A stretch of DNA of 52,705 bases from an uncultured Bacilli bacterium (GCA_947630305.1 CANRHC010000003.1:1-52705); one strand, 5' to 3'. Shown: positions 8,290 through 17,036, counted from the stretch's first letter. The notes: generated by a model from the sequence alone, not told the origin. Made by a program: numbers and translations.

Positions 8290-8326
8290 GAAATAATAAA
8301 AGCCTTTTATCATTTAAATAAAAGGC
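8290..8326 (-). terminator. Intrinsic terminator
   Basis: The 9-bp stem GCCTTTTAT/ATAAAAGGC (8302-8326) with a 7-nt loop is followed on the minus strand by TTTTATTATTT. It closes the unit that begins with the portal gene. Confidence 0.8.
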
Positions 8327-8355
8327 CTGATTAATTTATATGTAGTTTATTTGGT

Positions 8356-8469
8356 TCACGGATATTTAGATTTTCTAGCTAAATAACTTAAAATTATCTT
8401 TTCAAGTATTAATAAGAATTGAACAGAATGATTTTTATAATTGTGAATTCTTTTTATTTTCTTTTTCAT
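8356..8469 (-). CDS. Small basic protein (37 aa)
   Basis: An ATG overlaps the stop of the upstream 68-residue gene as ATGA, suggesting translational coupling. The product is 37 residues and strongly basic (MKKKIKRIHNYKNHS...), with a hydrophobic middle. No family is recognised. It fills a stretch otherwise empty before the terminator. Confidence 0.45.
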   Translation of the reverse strand: MKKKIKRIHNYKNHSVQFLLILEKIILSYLARKSKYP

Positions 8470-8672
8470 CTTAGTTCAACCGAATCTACAGCTATTTCAA
8501 TATTTAATTTATAACCACTTCTAAAAGGATTATCGTTAGGTTGAGCTGAAAAATTCTGAATACAACCTTTTAAGTTACCTACAGTTTTTTCTGTTTTAAG
8601 ATCAAACAATTCAATATCAGCTATAGTATCATCATCAACAGCACTTAAATTATGAATTATTGCTTTAATCAT
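8466..8672 (-). CDS. Hypothetical protein in head-gene region
   Basis: The 68-residue beta-rich protein (IADIELFDLKTEKTVGNLKG, YKLNIEIAVDSVELR) has no known domain. It lies in the head operon between minor head and scaffold genes, so a structural or decoration role is possible but not shown. Confidence 0.6.
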   Translation of the reverse strand: MIKAIIHNLSAVDDDTIADIELFDLKTEKTVGNLKGCIQNFSAQPNDNPFRSGYKLNIEIAVDSVELR

Positions 8673-8681
8673 TATTTCACC

Positions 8682-8945
8682 TTAATCTTTTAATTCTTTA
8701 TCAAATCCAAAAATTCTAAGAAAGTCATTATTTTTAATAAGCTTATCTATTTCTTCTTGTGTAAATAAACTTTTAATTAAATTAATTAATGTTTGAATTT
8801 GATCTTTTGTTAAAAAATTACTATTATCTGTTAAAAATGTAGTAGTATCTAAATTAAGATTAGTAGTAGAAACAATAGATTTTAATAATCTATCAATTAT
8901 AATTTTTAAGTTTTTAACATCTTTATCAGTTAAATTTAAATCCAT
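8682..8945 (-). CDS. Hypothetical helical protein in head-gene region
   Basis: The 87-residue protein is predicted to be almost wholly helical, with asparagine/threonine-rich turns (TTNLNLDTTTFLTDN) and leucine-isoleucine repeats (IQTLINLIKSLF). GGGGGG lies upstream of the ATG. It is co-directional with the portal and minor head genes. Function unknown. Confidence 0.6.
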   Translation of the reverse strand: MDLNLTDKDVKNLKIIIDRLLKSIVSTTNLNLDTTTFLTDNSNFLTKDQIQTLINLIKSLFTQEEIDKLIKNNDFLRIFGFDKELKD

Positions 8946-8980
8946 TAATTCCCCCCTTTTTATTTATTGAAAGTTAATTT

Positions 8981-10057
8981 TCAAGAAATAGTATTTTCTT
9001 CTAGAGTTCTACCAACCTGTTCATACCATTCTTCATAAGTCATATTTTCAGGAAATTCTACAGATTTACCATATTCATTCCTACCCGATCTAAAGCCTGG
9101 TTGATTATCCTGATTAATATAAGGTGCTTCAACACAGCGACAATTTGGATGCATTGGTATAGCATTAACACCAGGACGGCGTTCATCTAATCTAAATACT
9201 TTAGAATCTAATTTTCCACAGATAGAACAAACTTTAGTATTCAGTTCACTCAAGAACTGGTATCTTTCAACGCCTAATTGTCTGTAACAATCTGTTTGTG
9301 CTTTACCTTGAAAGAAAGCCGATTCAGTATAAATAACTCTCTTACATTCAGAAAGAGGACGTCCATAAATCTGTTGAAGCTCTCTAGTAGCTTTCTGATA
9401 GCCCGAACCCAACATGAACTGTTGTGATAGTAAATCAGTTAAATCACTAATAAAAGTAGTTTGATCTATCCATAAGTGCATAGAAAAAGTTAAACCATCT
9501 TTACTCCACGGTGAACGTATTACTGAATCTATTAAAGCCATATCAGGAATAGCAAAAGAAATATCCATATAACCAATACCTTTAAATATTTCAAAAGCGG
9601 TTCTACCGTATAATTCTTCATACATTTCACCTAAACCTTCATAGGTTACATTTTCAGCTATTCCATAGATAGAAGCTATTTCAGCTTTAAGTTCAGTTTC
9701 TAAAGCCGCAAGCCTTGTTATACGGTATTCTAAAGAAGCTCTTTCTAAATCTCTAGCTATATCAGCTGAATAGTGAACAGCATTTTCTTGTCCTAATCTA
9801 ATATATTCATCTAAAGACATTTTAAAATCTTTAAATTCAGCTTCAGATAAATATTTAGTAGCTTCAACCATTGTTATCTTATCGTTAACAGCATACCGTC
9901 TTATAAACCTATCTATCTTATTTTCTATACTAGCTCTAGCTCTATCAAACTGTTCTTCAACTACAGCTACATATTCATCAGCTTTCTTCTTCTTCACTTC
10001 TTCTAGAAGTCTGAAGCGTTGTTCCCAGTATTCCGCTTGATTGTTCTTGTCTACCAT
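8981..10057 (-). CDS. Minor head protein (SPP1 gp7/Mu gpF-like)
   Basis: The 358-residue protein follows the portal gene, which is the usual place for this family. The C-terminal signature is present: an SECKRVIYTESA segment, then TKVCSICGKLDSKVF and IPMHPNCRC, giving the Cys/His pattern of the phage Mu F domain. The N-terminal half is helical. The start at 10057 lies 80 nt inside the portal gene. These proteins bind the portal and influence DNA ejection. Confidence 0.88.
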   Translation of the reverse strand: MVDKNNQAEYWEQRFRLLEEVKKKKADEYVAVVEEQFDRARASIENKIDRFIRRYAVNDKITMVEATKYLSEAEFKDFKMSLDEYIRLGQENAVHYSADIARDLERASLEYRITRLAALETELKAEIASIYGIAENVTYEGLGEMYEELYGRTAFEIFKGIGYMDISFAIPDMALIDSVIRSPWSKDGLTFSMHLWIDQTTFISDLTDLLSQQFMLGSGYQKATRELQQIYGRPLSECKRVIYTESAFFQGKAQTDCYRQLGVERYQFLSELNTKVCSICGKLDSKVFRLDERRPGVNAIPMHPNCRCVEAPYINQDNQPGFRSGRNEYGKSVEFPENMTYEEWYEQVGRTLEENTIS

Positions 10058-11471
10058 TGTTATTAAAAGGATTCATGTTATCTATTAAATTCTGTTGAGC
10101 TTGAACTAAAGCTTCGTTTCTTCTTTCAAGCTTTTCTTTAGCTAATTTTTCAAGTTCATCATCTTCAGCCCACGGATGATTTTTAAGTAATGTATCTTGA
10201 GAAAGAATATTAACTGAATTAGCTACATTATTAATAAGTTCAGTATCATTATTTATTCTTGTTCTTTTCCAAGTTTGCTTAATTTCTTGTCCTCTAGGTA
10301 TTTCGTAATTTAAATATTTACAGATTGCTCTAACTAATCTATTAATACCTATTCTGAATTCATCTTCTAATTGACAAGCTTTTAATTCTAGAATGTTATA
10401 AGAATGTTTAATAGCTTCACCTGAAGCATTACCGATAGCTTCAGGAGAAGGATCTACTATACCGCCTAAATCTTGTATATCATCTTTATTAGTAGCCATA
10501 CTTAATTGTTTAGCGGCTATAGGCGGCTCAATGGAAAGTAACTTTAAATCTGATTTACCTGTTTCACCATCTAACGGATCACTAACCAAATTTACCAGTC
10601 TGTTCTTAGTTACATTATCCCAAAATTCTTTAGCGTCTTGTCCACCGTTATTACTAAGAACAAAAATTGTTTCATCACAATCCTGAATATCATCAGCTAA
10701 AGAACTTCTAGCTTCATCATAAGCGTCAATACTTTCTTTAACACCAACTAGATCACTTAAAGTCATTGAGTTATTTCTGAAGTAAATAAAAGGAACTTCT
10801 TCATAATCATGAACAATAAAGTTTTCTTCTTGGAATTCATTAGTATTAGCATTAAAAGAAATAGGCTGTAATTCTTCTTCTAGATCATTCAGTTCACCAG
10901 TAGCAGGGTATCTATAAAAAGAACATCTATCATCAGTCCATAATTCATATAGATTCCATCTTTGAGCTGTTTCAGGATCAATCCAGTTAGTAGCTCTTTT
11001 AATTGAATAGATTAGCTGTTCATCTAATAAACCGCCCCAACCAGCTATAACATCTTCAGAATGAGTTATAACACCGTATTTGAAGTTACCTTCTTCATCT
11101 ATCCAATATTGAATCCAGCCATCACCCCACATTGAAACTACATCACATAGTTTCTTAAGATTCTTCCCCCATTGTGAACCTAGGATTTCTTTTATTTGCT
11201 GGTTAATGTTTTCATCACCAACATCTATATCTACAGGAAAACCAAATATGTAAGAGCTTTTTTGCATTAACATATTCTTGAAGAAAGGGGAGGCTATTCT
11301 ATGATTAGCGGTTTTAAATATATCTGTTTTTCTACCGCCCCTTCTTTTTCTTAGAATATCGTTTTTACATTCAGCGTATCTTTCAGCTTTTCTACCCATC
11401 TTTACATATTTCTTATATGTAGTAGAGCTTTCAGCTTCATTAATTAATTTCTTAACTTGTTCTAATTCCAT
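9978..11471 (-). CDS. Portal protein (SPP1 gp6-like)
   Basis: The 497-residue protein has the layout of Gp6-type portals: ADHR-like NHRIASPFFKNMLMQKSSY near residue 60, a GDGWIQYWIDEEGNFKYGVI region, and a long helical C-terminal domain ending in a polar tail. It forms the dodecameric channel for DNA packaging. It lies 11 nt downstream of terminase. Confidence 0.92.
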   Translation of the reverse strand: MELEQVKKLINEAESSTTYKKYVKMGRKAERYAECKNDILRKRRGGRKTDIFKTANHRIASPFFKNMLMQKSSYIFGFPVDIDVGDENINQQIKEILGSQWGKNLKKLCDVVSMWGDGWIQYWIDEEGNFKYGVITHSEDVIAGWGGLLDEQLIYSIKRATNWIDPETAQRWNLYELWTDDRCSFYRYPATGELNDLEEELQPISFNANTNEFQEENFIVHDYEEVPFIYFRNNSMTLSDLVGVKESIDAYDEARSSLADDIQDCDETIFVLSNNGGQDAKEFWDNVTKNRLVNLVSDPLDGETGKSDLKLLSIEPPIAAKQLSMATNKDDIQDLGGIVDPSPEAIGNASGEAIKHSYNILELKACQLEDEFRIGINRLVRAICKYLNYEIPRGQEIKQTWKRTRINNDTELINNVANSVNILSQDTLLKNHPWAEDDELEKLAKEKLERRNEALVQAQQNLIDNMNPFNNNGRQEQSSGILGTTLQTSRRSEEEES

Positions 11472-11482
11472 AATTATTAAAC

Positions 11483-13336
11483 CTATAAAGCATAAACCCC
11501 TGAACGTTTTCTTGTAAAGAAACGTTCTAAAGCGTATCTTAAAGCGGCTATACCGTCATCATCTATTGAAGGTAATAAACTAGTAATATTACCTTCTTTA
11601 TCTCTTTCATATTCATAGTTAATAGCTTGTTTATAAAACATTGGTGTCCTTTTAGGATCAACTACTATCTCTATTTGACTAGCAAGCCACTTAATACCAA
11701 ATTCAACTGAACCAGGTCCTTTTTTAGCTGGTAAAGCTCTTAGTTCTTGATCTTGTAAACTTCTAATACTTTTAGGTTCAGCACTATCACAAATAATAGG
11801 ATCTTTAGGTTTTATTCCATGTTTCTTTATTTCTTCAGCCAGCTTTTCATTAGGTAAATAAGATTTACATATTTCATCAAATACAATAACTCGCTGTTGT
11901 GCTACATCATATTGAGCCCTGATAAAGAAAGAAGGATGAACCCAACCAAAGTCCAGCCCATTAACGATATTATCAAAATGAGATATTTCTTCTTCAGTTA
12001 TTTCACGTGTTACTAAATTAGGTAATATATTACCGCCTGAACCATTAGCTTCACCTAAGTATTCATTCTTATAAGCTTCAGGATTAATTTCTTTTAAGTA
12101 TTCAGCTTCTTGAATAAAAGGTTCACCTAACCATTCTTTAGGAACGTCTAAGTAAGTAGAAAAGTAAACGTTCATACTTTCTTTAGGTTCCTGAACATAC
12201 AGATTAGCCCAATTGTTTTTAGATCGTGGGGGATTAAAAGATTTAAAAATAAAGAAGTCATCACCGCCACGAACTATAGATTGCTGAACTTTACGAACTG
12301 TTTCATCACCTCTTATTTGGTCTAATTCTTCGAACCATAAAATACCAACATAACCAAAAGTAGGTGTAAAACTCTTTACTGAAGTAGGATCTGAAAGTCC
12401 TGTAAAATATATTTTTTGTCCTGTAGATATTTTAGTTATCTCTAAAGGTTTAAAAGTATATTTATAATCTTGAGTTAAACCTAATTTATCAATAGCCCAT
12501 ATTAATTGATTAAATACTGTATCTCTTAAATCTTTATCAATTTGTCTACAAACTAAAGCGTGAAAGTCTTTATTCTGTTCTATCAGATTAATTATTTCTA
12601 AAGAAATAAAACTAGATTTAGTAGAACCACGCCCACCAGGTAATACAAATTCTCTATAGTTTCTTGATCTAACATCAAAATGTAACTTAGTAAATACTGG
12701 TGCTATTACATCAATAGGTAAACCTCTATAGTTTAAGTTACTTTTACCTTCTTCTAAATCTTTTTGTCTTTTTAACTCGAACGCTTTTAATTCATTATCT
12801 AGCTGTATCTGTTTTCTACGTTCATTAATTAAACTTAAATTTTCATAGTCTGAAACCATACCAGCTAAAGTACGACTTGAAAGAGCTTCAGCATTTAAAA
12901 TAACAGGATCATTAGGATCTAACTTACTTTGAGCTTGAATATAATTAGCAAAATGAATATCAATATTATTTGATAGATTTTCTATTTTATTCTGTTCTTG
13001 AACTATTTCTAAAATCTCATTAGTTTTAGGATTTAAAAACTTAGAATAAAGCCCATGTTTTAAAGCTCTTTTATTACCTGATTCAGCTGGTATTAAATTT
13101 TCTAAACTATTAGGACTTGAACCTATTTTTGAAACTTTTGAACCTTTACTTCTAGTTTTCTTTTTTGAACCTCTAGAAGTTTCAGTTTCATTTTTAATCC
13201 AATTATCTCTTCTTTTCCATGTTTTAAGTGTATTTAGCTTTACACCTAATTCTTCAGAAATATCTTTAAGGCTAAAGCCGTCCTGCTCAAAAAGCCGTCT
13301 AGCTTCAACCTTTTGAGCGTTAACTTTTTTAGCCAT
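11483..13336 (-). CDS. Terminase: apparent fusion of small (TerS) and large (TerL) subunits
   Basis: The C-terminal ~400 residues are a TerL: Walker A-like GGRGSTKSS (234-242), Walker B GILWFEE (331-337), coupling motif FNPP (367-370), and nuclease acidic residues in LDFGW (D462), IICDSAEP (D517) and DDDGIAALR (592-594). The first ~200 residues look like a PBSX-type TerS: a helix-turn-helix (FSLKDISEELGVKLNTLKTW, residues 21-40), a basic linker, SGNKRALKHGLYSKFL (86-101) and a long helical stretch. At 617 residues it is well above the usual 400-450 for this TerL type. No separate small-subunit gene is visible, so one polypeptide probably does both jobs. Confidence 0.88.
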   Translation of the reverse strand: MAKKVNAQKVEARRLFEQDGFSLKDISEELGVKLNTLKTWKRRDNWIKNETETSRGSKKKTRSKGSKVSKIGSSPNSLENLIPAESGNKRALKHGLYSKFLNPKTNEILEIVQEQNKIENLSNNIDIHFANYIQAQSKLDPNDPVILNAEALSSRTLAGMVSDYENLSLINERRKQIQLDNELKAFELKRQKDLEEGKSNLNYRGLPIDVIAPVFTKLHFDVRSRNYREFVLPGGRGSTKSSFISLEIINLIEQNKDFHALVCRQIDKDLRDTVFNQLIWAIDKLGLTQDYKYTFKPLEITKISTGQKIYFTGLSDPTSVKSFTPTFGYVGILWFEELDQIRGDETVRKVQQSIVRGGDDFFIFKSFNPPRSKNNWANLYVQEPKESMNVYFSTYLDVPKEWLGEPFIQEAEYLKEINPEAYKNEYLGEANGSGGNILPNLVTREITEEEISHFDNIVNGLDFGWVHPSFFIRAQYDVAQQRVIVFDEICKSYLPNEKLAEEIKKHGIKPKDPIICDSAEPKSIRSLQDQELRALPAKKGPGSVEFGIKWLASQIEIVVDPKRTPMFYKQAINYEYERDKEGNITSLLPSIDDDGIAALRYALERFFTRKRSGVYAL

Positions 13337-13340
13337 TAAC

Positions 13341-14198
13341 TTACCTCTTAATAAAAGCCATTACGTCTTTTCTATTTCTATTAGCTGTAGTACGGAGATT
13401 ACCTGTAAATTGAATAGTATAATTTAAACCTTGTAACCATTCTTCTACTTGTTCCTGATTGTGATTAAAAAAGATAAAATCACAATTCAGTTCTACAGCT
13501 TTATTAATTAGTTGTATTGTTTCTTCTTCAGTAAATTGTCCTTTATACTGTTTCTGATAAGTACCAATATAAGGCGGATCTAAAATTAATATATTTCTTG
13601 AACTTCTAATAGCTACTTCATATTTATTTAAAAAGTCTAACCAGTCTAAATTTTCTAACTGAATTTGTTCTAGAACTCTTAAATAATTACGCTGTTTATC
13701 AGTTGCTAAATATCTATCAAATTTTATAAAATCCTGAAGTTCTATTTTCTTACTACAACCTCTAGCTGAAAAAGTAAAATTACTACCAAAAGAAAAATAC
13801 CGCCAATATTTTTCAGGAACATATTCTGAAATAATATCTTGAAGTATCTTTTTATGTTCATCACTTAATATAGCTGATTCAGCTGGTTTTTTCGTTCCGT
13901 CTAATTCAAATTGAATAACCCCATACTTCTTGTTATAAGTAGTTCTTCTTAAACCTCTTTTTAAGCCTTCTTGAACTACTTTATCCTTTAAGTCTAAGTA
14001 TTCAGGATATAAATCGAAAAAGCGGTCATAATCATTTACAACCGCTTTCTTAACTAGTTTATCGTTAAACAAATTTACTGAAAGTACACAGGAACCGCCA
14101 AAAGGTTCAAACACTCCTTCATAACTGCCAGCCTGAACAATCTCTTTAACTTGTTTATAGCTGTATCGTTTACTACCAGGAAAAGGTATAGATAGCAT
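13341..14198 (-). CDS. DNA adenine methylase (Dam/MethyltransfD12 family)
   Basis: The 285-residue protein carries the alpha-class N6-adenine methyltransferase motifs. These are IPFPGSKRYSY at the N-terminus, FEPFGGSCVLS as the SAM-binding motif, and ILDPPYIGTY as catalytic motif IV, with FFNHNQ downstream. The start at 14198 is preferred (TTAGGAATTTT upstream) over an ATG 54 nt earlier. It is the first gene of the late block and lies 4 nt before terminase. It may mark phage DNA for packaging or protect against restriction; the target site cannot be read here. Confidence 0.9.
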   Translation of the reverse strand: MLSIPFPGSKRYSYKQVKEIVQAGSYEGVFEPFGGSCVLSVNLFNDKLVKKAVVNDYDRFFDLYPEYLDLKDKVVQEGLKRGLRRTTYNKKYGVIQFELDGTKKPAESAILSDEHKKILQDIISEYVPEKYWRYFSFGSNFTFSARGCSKKIELQDFIKFDRYLATDKQRNYLRVLEQIQLENLDWLDFLNKYEVAIRSSRNILILDPPYIGTYQKQYKGQFTEEETIQLINKAVELNCDFIFFNHNQEQVEEWLQGLNYTIQFTGNLRTTANRNRKDVMAFIKR

Positions 14199-14244
14199 AA
14201 AATTCCTAACCAGTAAAACGATAAATTTCAACACACAAAAAAGA

Positions 14245-14304
14245 TTCAGCACTTAAAAAGCCATACGTTTTTTTCAGGGGGAATAAGCTTTTTTATGTGC
14301 TGAA
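14245..14304. repeat. Long inverted repeat upstream of the methylase-terminase block
   Basis: TTCAGCACTTAAAAAGC (14245-14261) and GCTTTTTTATGTGCTGAA (14287-14304) can pair almost completely around a 25-nt loop. On the minus strand the stem is followed by TCTTTTTTG, so it could be an attenuator-type terminator in the late leader. A DNA role as a packaging (pac) or regulatory site next to the terminase is also possible. Confidence 0.6.
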
Positions 14305-14320
14305 GTTTACCGTTTTGAGA

Positions 14321-14349
14321 AATAAAAAAACCGCCCGTTTAAAGGCGGT
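14321..14349 (-). terminator. Intrinsic terminator after the late regulator gene
   Basis: ACCGCC/GGCGGT (14330-14349) with an 8-nt loop is followed by TTTTTTTATTT on the minus strand. It ends the early leftward transcript after the DUF1492-like gene. Confidence 0.82.
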
Positions 14350-14389
14350 AAGATAATTTAATAAGAAAAACCCCTCAATAAAATTTATT

Positions 14390-14422
14390 ACTTATAATAA
14401 ATTCCCCAAATATATTATAAGT
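14390..14422. promoter_or_regulatory. Palindrome in the late-operon control region
   Basis: ACTTATAATA (14390-14399) and TATTATAAGT (14413-14422) form perfect 10-bp arms around a 13-bp AT-rich spacer containing CCCC. It lies between the late regulator gene and the late genes it probably activates. It is a candidate binding site or late promoter region; no clean -35/-10 pair is visible. Confidence 0.5.
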
Positions 14423-14465
14423 GTTATTACAAGGACTTTTCTTATCTATTTTGGGCGGTTTAGAA

Positions 14466-14894
14466 CTATTTAGAACTATTTTGTTCTATCTTTAATTGTG
14501 ATATAGCTTTATCATGTAAATTTCTAGTATGAGTTTTACTGTAATTTAAAGTGCTCTGAATTTCTTTCCAACTGAATCCTTCTACATATCTTAAAGTTAG
14601 AACTCTAACCCCTAAACTACTATCAATATCTTCAATAGCTGTTGTAATTTCTTTTCTTATATTTTTAGCTGAAGCTGTAGCTTGAGTTGCTTCTTCAATC
14701 AGTTCTAAATGTTTAACAATACTCTTCTCATTATTATTACTAAAGCCAGGACTTTTTGGCATACCGTCTAACACTTTACAAGAAGGCGTATAAATTGAAC
14801 TTTGCCATTCTTCAGCTTGTCGCCATAAACTTTCAGCCTTAAACATAGCTTCACGGTATCGCCATAACCATTTTTTCTTAATTTCTAACTCCAT
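14466..14894 (-). CDS. ArpU/DUF1492-like late transcription regulator (sigma-70 region 4-like)
   Basis: The 142-residue protein has a helical N-terminal half and a C-terminal sigma-like helix-turn-helix: VLTLRYVEGFSWKEI followed by TLNYSKTHTRNLHDKAISQL. This is the pattern of the ArpU/RinA/DUF1492 regulators that close early operons and switch on late genes in Bacillota phages. Its position before the late block supports this. The start at 14894 follows AGAAGGTG. A GTG six nt upstream is less likely. Confidence 0.82.
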   Translation of the reverse strand: MELEIKKKWLWRYREAMFKAESLWRQAEEWQSSIYTPSCKVLDGMPKSPGFSNNNEKSIVKHLELIEEATQATASAKNIRKEITTAIEDIDSSLGVRVLTLRYVEGFSWKEIQSTLNYSKTHTRNLHDKAISQLKIEQNSSK

Positions 14895-15135
14895 GTTCAC
14901 CTTCTAATGATTTTAGTAAAGTGTTAAGGTCTTTATTATAAGTTTCACTAAAATAGAGGGATTGAACATTATTTTGTTTTCTTCTTTTTATTTCAGCTAT
15001 TATTAGTTTTTCTTGAGTTTTTATTTTCTTGAGGGTAAATTTTCTATACTCATAAACTACTGAAAGTAATAAGCCTATACCACAAAATAGTGATATACCA
15101 CTTATAAAAAGTATAATTAAATCTAGGGTAAACAT
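14878..15135 (-). CDS. Small membrane protein
   Basis: The 85-residue protein has one clear hydrophobic segment at residues 4-28 (LDLIILFISGISLFCGIGLL), followed by a basic helical cytoplasmic tail (KIKTQEKLIIAEIKRRKQ). It overlaps the late-regulator start by 17 nt. No function is recognised. Confidence 0.65.
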   Translation of the reverse strand: MFTLDLIILFISGISLFCGIGLLLSVVYEYRKFTLKKIKTQEKLIIAEIKRRKQNNVQSLYFSETYNKDLNTLLKSLEGEHGVRN

Positions 15136-15137
15136 TT

Positions 15138-15650
15138 TTAAATCTCTTTCTTTAACCAGTTAACATTAACCACTAACTTATCTAAATCTTTTTCAGGATT
15201 CTCTTTATATTTATATCTCATTAAATATTTAATAATGTTGTAAATACAAGCTGATTCCCAGCTAGATAAATCTGAACCGTAAAACTGATAAATAGCACTA
15301 ATAATATCTTTTGCTTCAATACCATTACGGTTATAATAATTCTGTTTTTCTACTTCATTTACTGGTTCTTCGTTTCTTCTTTCAAGCTTTTCCCTAATTA
15401 ATTTTTCAATTTGGATTTCTTCAGCAAAATCTTTATAAGAATATCTATTCCAGTTATTTAAATCATCTAAAGTTTTAAATTCTTCTTCTTCTTTTTCTTT
15501 ATCGTACAATTTTTCCGCCTCGTACAATTTTTCCGCTCTATCTAATAGAATATTTTTACCTTCTATTATTTCTTTAATTTCTTCATCATGATTTATATCA
15601 TGATCTAAATCCCTACAGCGTTTAGCTTCTTCATATTCAGCCCAAGTCAT
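15138..15650 (-). CDS. DUF3310-containing protein
   Basis: The C-terminal third (about residues 104-168) carries the DUF3310 pattern YYNRNGIEAKDII...ACIYNIIKYLMRYKYK...LDKLVVNVNWLKK, common in phage nucleotide-metabolism or replication neighbourhoods. The N-terminal 100 residues are very acidic and helical, with a repeated AEKLYEAEKLYDKEKEEEE segment. The biochemical role of the family is not established. Confidence 0.8.
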   Translation of the reverse strand: MTWAEYEEAKRCRDLDHDINHDEEIKEIIEGKNILLDRAEKLYEAEKLYDKEKEEEEFKTLDDLNNWNRYSYKDFAEEIQIEKLIREKLERRNEEPVNEVEKQNYYNRNGIEAKDIISAIYQFYGSDLSSWESACIYNIIKYLMRYKYKENPEKDLDKLVVNVNWLKKEI

Positions 15651-15862
15651 TATTTAACCTCTTTTTGAAAGTTAACTTTCAATAATTGTTCTTTTTCTTC
15701 AGGTGTAAAGTTACAAACTTCTACATAAACAGGTGTTAAATAAACAGGATTACCAACTCGGCCTAACCATTTATTAGCCTGATTAATTGAAGTAAAATTC
15801 ATAGGAATTCTAAACTTATCTGTTACTAACCGTTTTAATGTTGTATTTCTTATAACTATCAT
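15650..15862 (-). CDS. Hypothetical protein (early region)
   Basis: The 70-residue protein contains NFTSINQANKWLGRVGNPVY and PEEKEQLLKV. It overlaps its neighbours by 1 nt on each side (TAATG-type junctions), showing it is part of the translated operon. No family is recognised. Confidence 0.65.
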   Translation of the reverse strand: MIVIRNTTLKRLVTDKFRIPMNFTSINQANKWLGRVGNPVYLTPVYVEVCNFTPEEKEQLLKVNFQKEVK

Positions 15863-16248
15863 TATTCCGAATATTCTTTTAATTCTTCAAATAAATCTAT
15901 TAACTGATTCATTAATTCTTTTCCTGATTTATCTAATATTCTAAAAGAGAATTCTATATAACCTTCAGCTTCTTCAGTCCAGCTTTCAAGAATAATACTT
16001 TTTAAAGCTTCAATATCTTTTTTTGTTAATTCAGTAAAGATAGTTACTTTACTTTTATCTGTATTTTCAACTTCTTCAATAAGCTGATTAATTGCTGTTT
16101 TTATTTCATTCTTTAACAGTTGAATTCTTACTAAATCATCAGGTGTTGTTTTATCCTGATTAATCAGTTTTCTAAATTCAGTAATAATAGTTTCAATATC
16201 ATTAGCGGATTTATTAAACCGCTGGTTATAAATTATGTTATTTTGCAT
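15862..16248 (-). CDS. Hypothetical helical protein (early region)
   Basis: The 128-residue acidic protein is mostly helical (IETIITEFRKLINQDKTTP, LLKNEIKTAINQLIEEVENT) with a C-terminal LIDLFEELKEYSE. No domain is recognised. It overlaps the upstream zinc-ribbon/HTH gene by 11 nt. Confidence 0.65.
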   Translation of the reverse strand: MQNNIIYNQRFNKSANDIETIITEFRKLINQDKTTPDDLVRIQLLKNEIKTAINQLIEEVENTDKSKVTIFTELTKKDIEALKSIILESWTEEAEGYIEFSFRILDKSGKELMNQLIDLFEELKEYSE

Positions 16249-16600
16249 TAGCTTTTCTTATTTCTTCTAATTTATCTAAGAAAACATCTTTATCAGCTCC
16301 TAAAACTTCAGCAAGTTTTAAAACAGTTTTCTTCTTAGGTATCACGTACTTATTTTCAATATTATAAATAGTTGAACGACTTACACTAGCCAAGCATGCC
16401 AGTTTAGCCATACTAAAGCCCTTTTCTTGTCTATAGTCCTGAACTAAATCCCATAAAGTAGGTTCAAGTTCAAGAACATCACCACATTTAGGACAAACTA
16501 GTTTGTATTTGCTTTCACGAACGTATTCAGTCCAATCAGTACAGTTGAAACAGAATATTCCTGAACCTCTATAAATATGAATTCTGTCATTTAACCACAT
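16238..16600 (-). CDS. Zinc-ribbon plus HTH (XRE) DNA-binding protein
   Basis: The 120-residue protein has an N-terminal ribbon with two Cys pairs (CFNC near residue 17 and CPKC near 36) and a C-terminal Cro/CI-type helix-turn-helix (FSMAKLACLASVSRSTIYNI, then PKKKTVLKLAEVL). It is probably an early-region transcription regulator; its target is unknown. Confidence 0.82.
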   Translation of the reverse strand: MWLNDRIHIYRGSGIFCFNCTDWTEYVRESKYKLVCPKCGDVLELEPTLWDLVQDYRQEKGFSMAKLACLASVSRSTIYNIENKYVIPKKKTVLKLAEVLGADKDVFLDKLEEIRKANAK

Positions 16601-16778
16601 TTTTTTGATCCTCTATTTGTTGCCAAATTTCTGAATAGTGTTTTCTAACACCTAAACTTTGATCTAGCTGGTTATTCTTTTCATAAAACTTAATTAAAGT
16701 CGAATAACCAACTTCTAACATAAATCTAAAGCGGTTAAATTTTTCTTCAGAATCAAACTCTAATATTATCTTCTTCAT
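16587..16778 (-). CDS. Hypothetical small protein
   Basis: The 63-residue protein starts MKKIILEFDSEEKFNRFRFM and ends in a charged helix. It overlaps the next gene by 14 nt. No known family. Confidence 0.6.
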   Translation of the reverse strand: MKKIILEFDSEEKFNRFRFMLEVGYSTLIKFYEKNNQLDQSLGVRKHYSEIWQQIEDQKNVVK

Positions 16779-16781
16779 CTT

Positions 16782-17036
16782 CTAATCTATCCTATCACCA
16801 TAGCCTTCAAGAACGCCTGTAATTATAAGATCATCAGTTAAATTACCGTTTTCATCAGGTATATGTTTAACCCACTCACATCGCAAAACTTGAAACCATT
16901 TTTCACCATTTACTGAATAATAAATAGTTACTAAATAATCTTTTTCTTTATTTAAAGGTTTTCCCCATTTTGGTACAGCTTGAATATCAACGCTTTCAAC
17001 GTTTTTCCATTCACAGCCTTCTATAAAAACTTTCAT
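16782..17036 (-). CDS. Hypothetical small protein
   Basis: The 84-residue beta-rich protein (DYLVTIYYSVNGEKWFQVLR, LIITGVLEGYGDRI) has no motif I recognise. It is co-directional and tightly packed with its neighbours. Confidence 0.6.
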   Translation of the reverse strand: MKVFIEGCEWKNVESVDIQAVPKWGKPLNKEKDYLVTIYYSVNGEKWFQVLRCEWVKHIPDENGNLTDDLIITGVLEGYGDRID

